Below, in pieces: positions 42,601 to 57,237 of a DNA stretch of 64,000 nt. Numbering within the stretch: the first letter of the stretch is position 1; each line of letters begins with the position of its first letter. Origin of the DNA: Strigamia acuminata (lineage: Eukaryota > Arthropoda > Chilopoda > Geophilomorpha > Linotaeniidae); contig OX442314.1 of NCBI GenBank assembly GCA_949358305.1, forward strand, positions 16,175,060 to 16,239,059. The letters are read 5' to 3'. The position numbers and the translations under genes are program-made. The notes below the pieces were generated by a model that searched no databases, was not told the origin of the DNA, and saw only the letters and a program-made list of their open reading frames with translations.

Positions 42601-45600
42601 CATTCTTCAGTTTCTGAAAAATGACACAAATAAAAAACCAAAAACCAAAAAACCCAATTATCAAATACTAACCTAAAGCTTCTGTGATGTAAAAATTCGT
42701 TGGATCACTAGTGACATGAAATGCTCTTAATGCTGCCTCTAAAATTTGTTGCCTCGTTGCAGTTTTTACCACTGTTATTGTACGGAACAATTTTCGTTTC
42801 AAGGCACAAGAGCCATCGAAAACTTTAATTACAACTGAAAGTACAAAAAAAGTGTCAAATATTTCTCTAAGAATAACTTTAAACTCTACATGTACCATCG
42901 TCTCTATCTTTTTCCTTTAGACTTTGATATTCTTCCATATCTTTACATTTTAAGTCCGTATTTGACGAGAACTCCTCTGATATGCTCCTCGCTAGAATAA
43001 AACAACATAATTAAAACATAAAAACAATAAACAAACTTGCTGTAACAAGTGCGCAATTACTTACGGGACAAAACTGCTTTAAGCCAAGATTAGAAAAATC
43101 AAAACAAAAAATTATTTCAATTGCTGCAATGTTTATGGTAAGTAAACATTTATACCCTCTTTCCTTCTCATCTGCACTCCTATAAGTGTCTCCATGGGGA
43201 CTTCAGTTCTAGGAATACTAACGCAAGAAGGGGGTAACATAATCCCTTCTAAATTGCCAAAAGTACATTCTTGAGGCAAATTTCTGTAGCAAACTGCGTG
43301 AGCCTGATAAAAATAATAACAGATAATTATAATATTTATAAACCAAGAAAAAAAGTGAATTCTCACCGTGATTCCACACCACTCACACTTCATGCCAGCT
43401 AAACATTCAGCTGACCAGCAAGTTTTCTTACAACCTGAACACTTTGAATTTCCAGGAAGATTTCCTTCTCTCCAATGGTGGTAATGATAAACTGATTGCT
43501 GTGTTTTGAAAGAAATGTATCATCTTCTAACTCGATCATTAAAATATATTCAAAAACCACTTACCAATTCAATATCAGGAATATACGTTGCACACTCTTT
43601 ACAATCAGCAACCGCAAAGTCCTGACAGTCCATATGGACATAATAATCACAAACTAATAATAAAGAATTATTATAATGCACGATTACGTGATGTATAATG
43701 TTTGAAGCATTCAGAAACGATTCTTTTTACCAACTTTTCGTATGAAAATTTACTTTTTAAAATTATAACTTTGGCAGATAAAACAAATTCAATTTCTGAA
43801 CCCTTCGTTTGATATATTTGCTCGACGTACTTTCACACTTCATGGCAGTGCTATCTTCTAACCTTTTTCTACACACATTGCAAAATTTTCTTTTGAAATG
43901 ACCGGGCTCTGTCCAGCAATGAGCAACTGGGTTCTAAAAAAATTATTAAATCATTCAATAAAGTCATATTAACAATGCAAATCTTTCATACCTTGACAAG
44001 ATGAGAGGCAATACTGATACACGGTGAAACTACGGTTTTCAGGCAACGATCGTGAACAACAAAATTGCAAACTGACAAAATCAGACAAAAAAAAAACAGA
44101 AATTAATAAATTAAATGAATTCCACACGAAACTTCGCGATTTATCCTACAAAACCTATCCTTAAACCAATGTTTGTACCACAAAATTGCAAGCAAACACG
44201 AGTGATTGATTTTTTTTTCTTAAATTCCTTTATTTACCCCATCTCTTAATTTTATTTACGTTCTTTCTTTTCAAACCGGTATTTAATGAAATACAAACGA
44301 ACATGCTAACTCCAGTTTAAATATTAACTACCAATTAAATTGCCTCATTACAAACTGCAGCGACAGCAACAGACAAAACACACCCACATGGACACGATCC
44401 AATGTGGTAAAAATTTTATGTTATACATAGCATGATGTAGTTTACCAAGGTCCTAGATGGAATCATTTTGCATATTACACTGTCAGCAAACTCCTCATCT
44501 TAAAAATTGAAGTACCAAGCCACTGGCTCAATACCGGCTAAGTTTTATCATTGGTTTTATCGCAGTGTTTATACACTATGGTTTTTTTATCCAGCGCCAT
44601 TTTTTATTTAAATTGAAGTGAAAACTTTCAATTTTTTTTTTATTTTTTTTTAAAAAACACACACGGGTTATTATTTTAGATACCTTCGAGATAACACGCT
44701 AGACTTGTTGCACGAATCGACATCACATCACCGAGTGCAATGCCGTGCGCAATATCATTAATGTATCGGTCTCCATGTAGAAGTTTGTTTACATCATCAC
44801 AGTGTAAGAAGATCTTATTACACCATGGTTTACGTAGACAGTGCTTTTTAATCTGTGGTGTAGAAGAGAGCTGCACCAGACGATGCTGCGTGAAGTAACG
44901 AGCGAAGACTCAAATGACGTGAGCGGAAAATTAAGACACCTCAACGACATTTCCAAGACGACACCGGTATGACGTCATCTTTATTATGTTCGGATAAACT
45001 AAAAAGGATTTTACGTAATTAAATGTTTAAAAATGCGTCAAAATGACAAATGCAATTCGTTGCAAGATGAAAAAATTGTTTTCCAAATGTGATTTTAAAT
45101 CATTCTTTTTTTTTTCCTTCAAAAATTCCACGTTTATTTTTTACTTTTTGCTGATGGTCCCTTTTTTATTTTCTTTTTTATGCTTCCGAGTTTCTCAAAT
45201 ACGGGGCACTTTATGCATCTGGACAGACACTGACCCTTGCTAAATTCCTGAATTCCAGAGATATGGCAAGATGGTGAAATTGAAAAGAATATCGTATAAT
45301 CCTACATTTTTTGCTTTATTTTAAGGGAAGGAAAATTTTAATTGTAATTTAAAAAAATTTTTAAAGAAAAATATGGAAAATACCGTAATTCAAATTTAAA
45401 GACGAATTGAGCCTTAGTTTCATTAGGATTTTCTTAACTTCCAAAATGTTTATAAATTTTAAATTTACACAGGTGTGATATTTATATTTCGTATCTTGGT
45501 GGGTTTTAAGAGTGCCCTCTTTAACGAAAACGCCGGGGTAATGCTCCATTCGCCTTTCCTTAAATCCCTACATACAGAATTATTTGTTACAAACAGGATA

Positions 45601-48600
45601 ATTTGTAAGGCAGATGTTACTGCAAGTAGTACTTGCTACTGACATGTAATAGTTTCAAATGACTGCTGCCAGTTGCTACTGACTGGATGCATTCCTAGAT
45701 GACTGCTGCCATCTAGCCATAATTGTTTTATCTTTAGAACAATGTATCTGGCAGTTTAGGTGTTGAGTGAACACAGATAAATGGCAAAAAAACTAAAGTT
45801 TCAGCTCTTTAACATTTGAATTTGAGTAACAAAATAATTATTCACACTATGGTTTGACCACTACTTGTCCACATGTGACATAAAAATTTGATGACCAATA
45901 GCTGTAGTCTCTTTAAACATGATTGGAAAAGTGTCTAAATACCTCTGGATCATTCCATATTGCTAAAATGGCAAACGTGAGGACATTATCATTAGCAGGA
46001 AAAAAAAAGATCAATTTATTTATCCAGCAATGATTGGGTGCCAAATGAATTGCTAAATGAACGGTCTTCAATCTCAAAATGATTAAAGGTGTCATTCAAT
46101 TTTATTTGTTGGAAAACAAGCCCGACAGAGGACAATAATGAGTGACAACCAAACCTTACCAAACGAATTGATTTGGCAACAAAATAAGAAAATTGTTTTC
46201 CTTCCTCCATCGTTACAATAGCAGCAAAATTGAAACTGCGAAACTGTAAAGTTGGCTACGGTAGTACCAGTAATATTTGGTGCTGACAATATTAACTCCG
46301 AATTTATAAAGCATCAAATGATGTTACATATTAGTGACGTCATTAAACAATACCGTTGATGCTTGGGCCTGAAAATTGATGACGTTATGGTTTGTTGGAC
46401 CAATCAAATCGCCGTCACACATGATGTAATAGAGAATGAACCAATCGCTATTGAGTTCTACTGACCAATCACTGTTTAGTTATATCTCTCTTCTAGCTTT
46501 ATTTATTTGTTCGGGAATTTGCATATTTTATCATCAACTGGAACGTCTTTCAAAAAACCCATTCTGGAAACTAGAACTGTAGGTATTGTCTATCTTATCT
46601 CCCCTTTTTCAAAATCTCAAAATCACTTTAGCTTTTCTCACAATTTGTGCCACATCATTTCTTGGGCTTGCTGGTTTAAATCTCTTGCTGCTACTTCTCA
46701 TTTTTACCAAGTGGTTTCCAATCTGGTGACTCCATTTTTTTGCAACATTTTTTTTTCATTTGGATCTTGCGCCAGCTTCGAAGCACAAAGTGGCTAACAT
46801 TTCTTCCACTGCCTCATTATTTGTTGCTTTTTCTGTCTTCAGTGAGACCGAGTCTTCACCTGTCTCGTACCACCCTGTACAATGGAACCGATTGGCCAAA
46901 ATAATCTGCCAAGATTATCGAACACCAGGAAATGTTACAGCCCCAAAAGAAACAAAAACTTGTCTTTAAGCTCTTGTGGTACAACTGGAGTAGCATTTTG
47001 CATACTTTCCAGTTTCACCCACCACGACAGGAACCTTGTTATTAATTCACACCCATGGAAGTAAAGTAATGCATGTTTTCGTGCATTCTAATTTACAGAA
47101 CAAATTGGGCACGTAAAAACAAATTGTGATATTTTATCATTCGTGTATGTCAAACAGTAGATAATGCGCTTGAAGTTCCACATTTGTAACTATTCCTGCA
47201 GGACCCTTGGTATAAGAAATTCAGAACATTTCTACAAAATTTCTGGAGGCACTTCCCCAATTTCTTCCCACAGCAGTTTCCACCATAATGAAGAGTTCTA
47301 AAGAAATATTTCAAGAATAATTTCAGTGTGAATATATACCACGACATTTAGATCACATCCCAATTCGAACACAAGTTAAGCAGCATTCTGCATGGTCAAC
47401 AGCTCGATGGGCAATTTACTGTAAATCCTCATTGCTTCTCATCTTTGTACTGTTTTATCGTGTAAACCACCTGAACTGGTCTTTCTGTTCTCAAAGCAAA
47501 CCAAGAAATGAAAACCCACAGATTGTTGGGCCTAATATCCCAGACCATAAGTAGAAGAGCAAATAGAATTGCACCAACAGTGCTCTAATAGGACCAGACC
47601 TCTGTTCCCTTTGATGAAAAACATTCACAAGCATTGCGGTTGTTAAAATGGTTCCCTTTCTTGAAAATTAAATGTACGCCATGATGCGTATAAACCAAAA
47701 TAATCGTCTCCTCGAGTAAAGCAACTCTAGTATTTGCATTATTGCAGATTCTGACCGGTGCCCAAATACAAAAGTCATTCAGATGAGACAATATCATTCT
47801 TATTTTGTCTATTTTAACGGGGGAAAATGCTTTGGTTGGAAATGTCTCCCAATAGGTATTTAAAAATACACTGGTTCACATTTTCTGCTTACAAGGGAGT
47901 TTTCTCAGACACAAAGGGTCGATTGCTCATTTCGAGCTAACAAGTAAGACCGGTTAGAATAGAATGTCGAGTTATTTTCCTCTGGCAGCAGACGCTGCTG
48001 TCTTTTTCTATTTTGGTCATTTTTTGAATATTGGAGCTCTGGTTAACATTTTCCAATTAAAGCACCGAAGAATGATGAAGATTGAATAAAAGCCATGCCA
48101 AAAAATGACCACCGGGAAATTAATACACGTCATAGCAAAGCCATATCGTCAAATATTCCCAGGGCCCCAACACCAACACCACCCACCATCCACCACTACC
48201 AGGACCCAGGGCCATGCAAAGAAACTAATAAGACCATCGGATGATCATTTGTACATTATGTGAATCATACTTCAGTTGTAAAGTATTTTAATCAAGTTTA
48301 ATTTCATATTTGTACTTAAATAATTATATTTATTTCCAAATTAACATAAATTAAACAGAAACACTGCAGAGTGCATTTCAAGCAGACACCCATTTATGAA
48401 ATTAGTTGAGTATCACCAATTAAGAACGAATTTTCAGCTTTATTTATTAATAGATAGATAGCTAGATAGCTGAATGAATATACTTTGTATTTTAATGTAT
48501 GTTTATGAGCGATAAATAAATTGATCTATCAGTTTTGACCCACAATGCAGAATTTAATTATTTGTGCGCGAAATTAACCCTAACATCCATAGAAAAACAC

Positions 48601-51600
48601 AGACATAACTCGCAGCAGAAACCATTGAAAATAGAACCTTGAAATTTTACATGGTTTGGCACCAGCGTCATCTTTAACCCCTGGGTTGGACTGAATAGGA
48701 TTGTATTGTTTCGTAACATTTATTTTTTTCCTTCTGGACAAAAGAAGAATGCGGCGAGAATTAAATAAGAAAGCAGGAATCCATGTCGATGTCGTTACCC
48801 CATCAACATTTTAAGACTGCGTGGTGCAAGTCGTACGGTTACAGTGAAAACACAAGGCGAGCGAGGCAAGACACGATGGTGAAATATTGATCGGACTTCA
48901 CCACTCGAAAATGGGAACACGAGTAGAGAAGTGGAAAAACGGAAGCTGCACACCAAACCCCTGTCTTTTGCATTGCTTCAACTTCAAACTTCAAAGAATG
49001 ATTTTTACAGACAAGTGACGATAACATTTACTAGTGACCGGTGACGCCCTTGTGCCATAGCTAAAAAAAACATTCGAATATCTAATAAAAAGATTTTCTT
49101 CGAGTAAAACGACCTTTCCAACTATTTTTAGGGACTATTTGAAATAAATTTCACTTTTTTTTGGATTAGATTTTTCCGAGGAATACGTATTTTTAATTTA
49201 TTTTTAATTGTTTTGGAAAATTGCTTCAAAGCTTTTAAACGGTTTTCAATTGCAGCTTTTTTTTTTTTTTTTTTTACAAACTATTTCTTATCCACCGTAA
49301 AGCTGATTAATTTCCACCTTAATTGATATTTTGCAGCAACATCATTTTCTGTAATCTTAATCTATCAAATTGATTTTAAAATTGTTTCCTGTTTATTTTG
49401 AATTCATCTTTTTTTTTTTTTTTAAATTGTGAAAATTCTGACAATTTACGTTGAATGAAAACAATTTTCTCAAACAACAACAATTCTATCATAAGTTCGT
49501 ATATAAATTCTTCTATCTAGGCAGGTCGTCTTACATTTTTCATGTTGCTAAGTAATTTTACCAAAATTATTTGTCACTAAAAAAAAAAAAAATAAAAGCT
49601 CCGAATACAAAGACCCAACTGCAAACTCCCAGGCTTAAGCTGCTTCTAATAAACGATATTTGTTTTCATTTACAACAAATGAAATTATCTTTCTCCTCCC
49701 ATTGCAAGAAAAACACACAAAAATCCTTATTAACATTTCAAACCCAAAGCCTAACTTTGAGATTTTCCATCAAATCAGCCACGGTTTTTATGTCGTTTGA
49801 TAAAAAAAATGCGTAATTGTCAAATTTTGCAGCGTTTTTCAGTTTGCTACATGTGCATAATAGCAGCAGCACGAATCGCTGTGGTGCCAGAAGCAACCGT
49901 GAACGAAAATCGAATTTCTTGACGTAAGCAATGAGAATAATCTAAAGACAGAAGAGACAGAAAGAGAGAGAGAGAGAGAAAGAAACGTCTAAATATTTTC
50001 CTACAAATGCACTAAACAAGAAATCACGCACAAATTGTGTGAATTTTTTTGCTTTCTTTCTTTTCATGCATTATCGTAGTGCATTACCTCAGTACTTATG
50101 CATCTTAACGATTATTACACATCATATACTGTCACGTAAACAATACTAATAGAAATAGATACTAGGAAGCTTTTATGTGAGAAAACCACGTTGCACCTAG
50201 ATGCAAGTAGTTTTATAGTCCTTGCAGTATAAAATTATTACTCATTTGCTTTCTTAAGTAAAAGCTTAGCAACACATGTCAAATGTGCTTCTATTTCCTC
50301 TAAATAATCCTAACATTGCAAGAGTTATAAAGCAACAATTTCTACATTTTTTTGAAAAAAAAAAATAAAGTATATCACCACTCACCAGCTGTCATGAATG
50401 GAGCAGTTAGGGCAATTACAATAGGATTAATCTATTTCTTTTACTGAGTAAGGCCACCAAAGGTTTGAATAAATATGCGCATCATTTGAGTTAGATTGTG
50501 TTTGAGTCTTCCTGTCAAAATTGCACATTCAGTTTTTTTATTTATTTTAATTTTATATATATTTTTTTATATTTAGTTGAAAAATAAAAGTTGATTTTAT
50601 ATTAGGGAATATAAATTACTTGTGAATGTTGTTTGACTGCATAATTTAGCCCAATATTTTCCTACCACCACAATCCAACTCTATGCAAACGTTCGATTGA
50701 AATGAAACAAATTGAAATTGAGAATCCAGTTTGTGTACACATATTACCTGCACAAAATTGCAGTCATCAATTTACCAGTAAAAAAAAAAACATTTTTAAC
50801 AAACCCACAACTCGATATCTTAATTATTTTTTTTTTACATCACAACTAAATGCCCACCTAAAAAAAATGAAGAAATTAATAAAAAAAATTAATTTAGTAA
50901 TTTAAAAATTGAAAATAAGAGATAAAAATTGTATATGTTTTCAGTAATGAAGAGTTAGTTGAGTGGTTTGAGTCCAGCACATCCCATCATTTAAGGCTTG
51001 CCCTGTAATTACAGTCATTTGTCAAAACAAGTGCGTGACGCACAAACATATCTATAATTGGTTAAAAAAATAATAATAAAAAAAGCCAAGTGTGGAGATC
51101 AGTTGATGTAAATTTATAACAGGTGTAATTCGTTCACATCAGTTTTTTCCTATTGAAAAGCTGAAACAAACAAAACAAAATAAAATAAAATGAAATGAAA
51201 TAATAAAAAAAAATTTTATCTTATCGCTTGAAAATAATTATTAAAAATTAAAAAGAATAAAAAAAAATCAAATTTGCATTAATTGTTTCAATAAAATTAA
51301 TTAGTTTAGTTTCGAGTTAAGAACTTCGAGGTATAAATGTCAAGATAAAGGTCAACTGTCGATAAAAAAAGTGCATTTTTTAAATATAAAATAAAAGCAT
51401 AAATTAATAAATCAATTTGCAATTTAGAAAACCATTACTACTCTCGTTCACCGATATTTCAGCAAATATTGAACGCTAAAAACACTAAACATACAAATAT
51501 AAATGTCTTTGAACTTGTATGCGTTGAAAAAAAAATGTTAGAAAAAAGATTTTATATTTAAAATTCCGTAAAATAAATATAAATAAAGGAATTAATTAAT

Positions 51601-52227
51601 TAACGAACAAAACAAAAATCTAAAATAAAAATGCAAAATGTAAACACTCGTTAAACAACAAACAGTCACTGCATAGCGCTTGTGTTTTGCAGGTAGGCCC
51701 AACCAAAATGTACATCATTTTAATCTTTTCCACCTCAATCGAGCCAAAACCAAAACCCAAAAAGCGTATCGAAACGGATAAAATTCAATTTCTAGCATAG
51801 TTTATCACGTTGAAAACCCCCATTACCATTAGGCCTAATTTATGGCAGTTAAGTCTGTTACGTTATACCTTTTCTCGAGCCCAATATCAATCAATATCTA
51901 TTTTAAATCCAGAATCTCAAGTAGGTAGAAACGAGGCGTTAAAAATATTCGGCAATTACCAATAATGTGTTGCAGGAAAAAGGCAGACAAGTTTTTTCCA
52001 ATGTCGAAGCATCTTATTAGGATGCTGCCGAGATGCAGGGATGAAAAGGGTGGGAAAAATGTGCAAAACCAGCACCTACCTTCGCAAACATATCCTTGAC
52101 CAATTAATCCCCACAACATATCTGTACAATGATGGCAATATGTAGGCTTGTGGAACGTTTTCTTGGCGAAGGAATGACCGTGACCAAAACTCTGCTCGGA
52201 ATAAACCTCTGGTGCGTTGGAAGCCAT
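39695..52227 (-). CDS. DGKQ: Diacylglycerol kinase, theta / dgk-1 type
   Basis: Phosphorylates diacylglycerol to phosphatidic acid; dgk-1 dampens DAG signalling at C. elegans synapses. Three C1 domains: the first is split, [17 protein letters not shown] at 52080-52190 and [15 protein letters not shown] at about 44068; the second starts [17 protein letters not shown]; the third starts [17 protein letters not shown] (to about 43270). A Ras-association region follows (42900-42480; [26 protein letters not shown]). Next is a linker with [15 protein letters not shown]. The catalytic domain (41500-40790) has [26 protein letters not shown] and [15 protein letters not shown]. The accessory domain (40720-39900) has [12 protein letters not shown] and EGIIILNI, and the C-terminus is Lys-rich. 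Stop TGA at 39697-39695. The ATG at 52227 is the first in frame; the frame is open up to 52473, so an upstream first exon is possible. Confidence 0.9.
44080..52081. other. 8 kb intron of the DGK gene
   Basis: It splits the first C1 domain and is about a hundred times longer than most introns here. Between 45600 and 48300 there are several medium frames on both strands with more balanced base composition, interrupted by stops. This looks like old inserted sequence, but I could not match a family. There is an AG microsatellite at about 49964-49981 and many A/T homopolymers. Confidence 0.6.
44676..44876 (-). other. Possible alternative first exon of DGK
   Basis: A frame starting [19 protein letters not shown] ends ACYLEG at a GTATCT donor in phase 1. 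That is the phase needed to join [11 protein letters not shown] transcript starting here would lack the first half of C1-1. The evidence is only an ATG, an open frame and a compatible donor. Confidence 0.25.
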
Positions 52228-52839
52228 ATTGACTGAAGATGGCAATGGAGCCGAACCTGCCGTACCAGATTGTCTTTCGTTTGACGACACCAAAACACGA
52301 TCCCAGGTTTTTGTGTTCACTGCAATAGCTTCAGATGAAGCAACTGCCAAGGTACAGTGGCTTTCGGGTTCTGAACACCCATGTCCTATCGGGCGAGAAG
52401 CTATTTTGCCCGTTGCCGCTGAAATACCCAATCCAATCTTGACGTTGACGCTTTCTAAGCGCCTGGACGGAGCTTAGCAACTGTGCCGCATGATGGCGCC
52501 CTCGGTCGGCGTTCATATCTGATGCGGCTATCGTGCTATGACGTAGGCTGTGTTTATAATTTATTGCCCTTTCCAGCTCGCGATTTATATACTCATACAC
52601 GCAAATAAATAAATACAAACAAAATTAAATTTTATATTTCTCATTTTTTTATTTACTCGTTTCATTTTAATTTTTTAAAAATTCGAATAAAATATTCCCT
52701 CAACAGTTTTCGGTCATACACGAACCGAGTTTCCGGTAGAAACATGACTACATTAAAAACAAATAAAATAACTCATGCGAAGAGATGTTTTTTTTTCTCT
52801 CTCCTTTTTTATTTTTTTTATTTTATTTTTAGCTACATT
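52228..52839. other. DGK 5' region and DDX54 3' flank
   Basis: 52228-52473 stays open in the DGK frame without an ATG; it may be coding after an unseen upstream exon, or 5'UTR. A second frame here starts MNADRGRHHAAQLL (about 52517) and could be an upstream ORF. 52620-52839 is T-rich 3' flank of DDX54. Confidence 0.45.
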
Positions 52840-55800
52840 TTATCTCTTATGCGATTTCCTCTTTGATTTCTCAACGTGTCGCTTTTTCTGATGGGACTGG
52901 ATTCGAGTTTTCCTTTGCCGCTGCTTCATAATTTCTTCCTTTGTTTTTAGCTCGCGACGTGGTCCAGCTTTTCCTGCAGATTTATCTACAAAAAATAATA
53001 ATAATAAATCGTTATCGATTAATATTGGCAATTAATATTGTGTTTTAACGGCATTTCTACTTTTCTTAAATGGTTTCATCTTTCCAAAATTCCTTTGCTT
53101 CGCTGGCTGTTTCTCTTCATCACTGTCATCATCTTGTTCTCTTGTCTGAATCTTAGACTTTTTCTGCCAGGTTTGATACAGTTCGGACTTGTAACTTGCT
53201 GGTATCCAAGCCCCACTCTCGGTTCTAATCTTTTTCGCGTTGCTTTGCTTGCCGTTGTTATTGACGAACTTTTTCTTTTTACGATCCCTGTTAATTTCAA
53301 TAATTAATTTAATTAATTTAAACCAATCTTATCAACGATGATATACCATTTTTGCTGTTTAATATTCCTATTCAGCGTCACGAGTTCATCACCAGTAAAA
53401 TCTAGAACTGCGTTTGATGCTTCAGTATTAAATGTACTTTTATCAACTTCCAACCTACAAAAAAATAAAAAATAAAATAACAATTTATGTTTAACTTTAT
53501 TTTGTATCAAGTTAAATACTAACCCTCGCTCCAAAAAGTGATCTGCTGGTTTATACGGTACAAAAAAATCTGATTTTTCAGTTGATGGCAATGGTGCTTT
53601 ACGTTTTTTCGATTTGAAAGGTTTGTCGTTTGTGTTCTTCGATGACTGAATTATACAACTGAAATCCATCTGTGAAATATTTCACGGAAAATATATTAAT
53701 ATACCAAAAAATTAATAACATGTAGTTATTATTACATTGTCAATTTCACTGTCAACCGGCTTAATTGCCTCTCGAGATATCAAATTCGAATTTTGTTCCC
53801 GAATTTCGTCTACTTTCTTATGATGGTTAGCAATCGTTTGACTGTTTCTACTTCGAAACTTTCGCATAACGGATGATGCCTGCTTCTTGACTGTAGCATT
53901 TACTTCAAAAATAGTCTTTAAAAATATAAAAATGTTAATACAAAACCAACATAAATAAATATAAATAAATAATACCGAATGCGGTCTGTATGATTTCATT
54001 TGCTGTAGCAAATCCGCTCTAGTTGTGTCAGTGTTTTCAGCAGACACTAAAAAAATTAAACCAAATTACGGTAAATTAAAGCTAAACGCGAGAAATTATA
54101 GAAAAAAATTCACCAAAAAGTGGATGATTTCCCAGATCGTGCGTGAGGAATTTCTCTTTAACCCTCCTAATCGATTCTGATGAAGCGTGCGGCCGAGATT
54201 GCAAGTATTTTGCATAGGCATTGCTACACACTTTCTTCATATTCAGCTGCAAATATTGAACAATTAAATACCATTCTCCACTAACTTTATATTCAAACAA
54301 ACCAAATCCACATTAGCCGAGTGCCAGTGTCTTAATTCCTCGTCCACTTCATCTATAACATTACGTGGTGCCGAACCAAAATATCCGTTCCAATCTATAA
54401 AAATACAACTAATGTAAACTTGTCGAGCTTAACAACTCATTACTCGTATATATACCACTAATTTTCGATCCAGATTCCACAAATTTAATGCTCCTTCCAA
54501 GAAACAAATGTAAATCAAACATGTAAGGCGTTTCTTCATGCGCAACCAATGAATAAGCGACACCGCAGCGACCAGCGCGCGCAACCCGACCTAAACAAAT
54601 ACTTTAAAGTTAAACATTTCCAATCAAACAATAAAAATTAAATCTTACCAACTCTGTGCACGAACAGTTTCGATTTTGACGGAAAATTAAAATTTATCAC
54701 ATTATCCAACATAGGAATATCGATTCCTCTCGCTGCTAGATCAGTAACAATCAGGACACGAACTGATTTCATCTGGAATTTTGTTACATTTATTTTTCGT
54801 GCCGCGTGATCTAAACTGCTGTATAAATAAGTGCTGGTGATGTTTGCGCGTTCCAATACCTACAAATTGTAATACGTAAAAGATGAATCAATTATTTAGC
54901 CGCAGATTAAAAGAACAGTTACCATGTGTAAATATTCCACGTGATGTTTCGTCGCGGCGAAAACGACAGTCAACTCGTCGGGTGAAATAACTGACCGTAA
55001 GAGATTCAACAGAACGGCTAATTTATCTTCCGGGCAGCAGTTTATGAAAGCTAACTGGATAGAAAACGTTTAAAATAAATTTAAAACGCTCGATGCACTT
55101 TTAATTCGATGCTCACCTTTAAGTTTTCGCTAAGTTTGGAGTCTACATCTAAACGAATCAATGTCGGATCATTTAACCCAGCTTTAGCAAAATCAGCCAT
55201 CAGTTTGGGTAATGTTGCTGAAAATAGCAACGTTTGTCTATTCTCTGGTAAACGATGCAAGATTTCATGCAACTGCTCCGAAAATCCCATTTCAAATAAA
55301 CGATCTGCCTCGTCAAAGACTACGTATTCAACTGACGTTAGTTTCATGTTCATTTCCATGATAACGTGAAGAAATCGACCCGGTGTTGCAATTACTCTAA
55401 ATATATTTTGTTTTTAAAGTTATCCGTATAATGCGATCGAATAAGCTTCGATTAATCGATTCTTACATATCTGGATTTTCATGCAGTGCAGCAAACTGAT
55501 CTTCCATTCTGAAGTTATGAAAACACATTTTTATTAACTATTAATAAAATTAATAAAAATAAAAAATAAAAATTTAATATTTACTTGTCTCCGCCCAAAA
55601 TCAAGGCTCCTTTCAGACCAACAAATTTCCCGAGCTAGAAAAATCACACAAAAAAAAAACGAGTATAAATACAAACAATATTAATTGAATCTCATTTTAT
55701 ATTCAACCTCTTTCAAAAATTTGTGCGTTTGCAGTGCCAATTCGCGAGTTGGTGAGAGAATTAGAGCGCGTGCGCCCGCTTTGGCTGATCGGCTTTTCAG

Positions 55801-56196
55801 ACGTTCAAACATGGGAATGAGAAAAGCGGCCGTTTTCCCACTGCCAGTCCTAGCCATGGCAACAACGTCGTGACCAGCCATGACGACAGGAATGCACTGA
55901 AAATATAATAAAATTCGTTGTTCGTAATCGGAGGTAGGGTTGGACTTGCGGGTGGTAAGGTTAGACTCACTTTTCGCTGTATTGGAGTTGGTATTTTATA
56001 TCCTTTCGCTAAAATACCACGAAACATAGGCTGGCTTAAACCTAAAAACGAGAAAATTTAAAATCTGATTGAATAAACTGATGCTGCGATATAATAATTA
56101 CGGACCCATTGACTGAAATCCTCCAGATTTCTTTTTCTTTCTGTTTTGTTCAGCGACAAGCTGGTTGTAGTCGATATCTTCTCCTTCGGACTCCAT
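52840..56196 (-). CDS. DDX54: DEAD-box RNA helicase DDX54 (Dbp10 type)
   Basis: ATP-dependent RNA helicase for large ribosomal subunit assembly in the nucleolus (Dbp10 in yeast). The start ATG at 56196 gives [13 protein letters not shown], then a basic patch and [15 protein letters not shown]. Helicase motifs in order: the Q motif ([10 protein letters not shown]), Walker A ([14 protein letters not shown]), Ia ([13 protein letters not shown]), GG (LILGGD), TPGR, DEAD ([14 protein letters not shown]) and SAT ([11 protein letters not shown]). The second RecA fold has [27 protein letters not shown] and [18 protein letters not shown]. The C-terminal DBP10CT region follows (53700-53300; [20 protein letters not shown]), with a Lys/Arg-rich tail ending KSKRKSHKR. 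The gene is complete, with about 13 short introns. The DGK start lies about 600 bp beyond its 3' end on the same strand. Confidence 0.94.
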
Positions 56197-57237
56197 TGCG
56201 AATCGATCGCAAGTTTTCAATTATATTCAGTTATTTCTTCGGTGATTTCGAGTCCAAAAACTACAACCGGAAAAAGCCTGAAGACCACGTGTCTTCGTCG
56301 AAAAATCTGCTTTTGCATGATGTCGACCCCTGGTGACAATTATTACAAATAAAAAACTTGGAATTTATTTGTTTGAGAAATTGAGAACAACATACTCTTG
56401 CGTGATTTTATTATTATTCATTCCAGAAAATAAATAAAACTGAAAAATTTCTTATTAGCAATAATCGTGTTGGTCGTTATCAGTAGTGCTTTGACCACGT
56501 GGTGTACTTAAAAAGCGCGCGTAGTTTAAATGAAAAATCGTGGATTTAGAGGCTGTAAATCAAGAGACGGAAGATAGGTTGGCCGTAAAATAAAAACATT
56601 TTTCCTTTTTTAAAAAATAGACACAAATATTTTATTTTTTGAAATTTTTTTAGGCTTTTGATGGTACAGTGCCTTGCCCGTCGATTAGTTGTACTAATAC
56701 CATAGAGTAAAGACAGTAAGAGCTGACACTCTCTCCGTGTGTATTCTACTCTCGTTAATCATTCGTTTGATTAAAGTTTTTATTTTCTTTTAAAGAAAAA
56801 AGTATAAAAAAGCATAAAAAAATAAATAAAAGAATACTTTGAAACCAGAATCTATTGTTATAGAGACATATCCTCTCATTCATTTAATAATTCATGTATC
56901 GCATTACGCGTATTGCCATCAAGAGAATAAATATTTTTTTACACAACCTGTTTGCATGACGCAAATGAAAAAGATTCACATTTTAGCAATGTAAATTGAT
57001 CTAAATTGATCTAAATTCCAGTAAAAAAGCATATGATAAAATCTAAAAGTAAGAAAACCTGAAGGTTTTGTTTCAGATCCGTATAAGATATATGTTTTAC
57101 CGAGTCCCTTTCACTTTCACACACCACAAGAATTCAGAGCACATCCAGAAAAGGTAACACTGAATATCCTCCATCCAAATCTCAATCATAAACAAATTTG
57201 GATACAGTAATTTTATTTTATCTTTTATAGAATTTCG
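56197..57237. other. Divergent intergenic region
   Basis: Between DDX54 (-) and the secreted gene at 57238 (+). AT-rich; it should hold both promoters. The short plus-strand frames at 56109-56352 mirror the first DDX54 exon and its flank and are not called. Confidence 0.5.
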
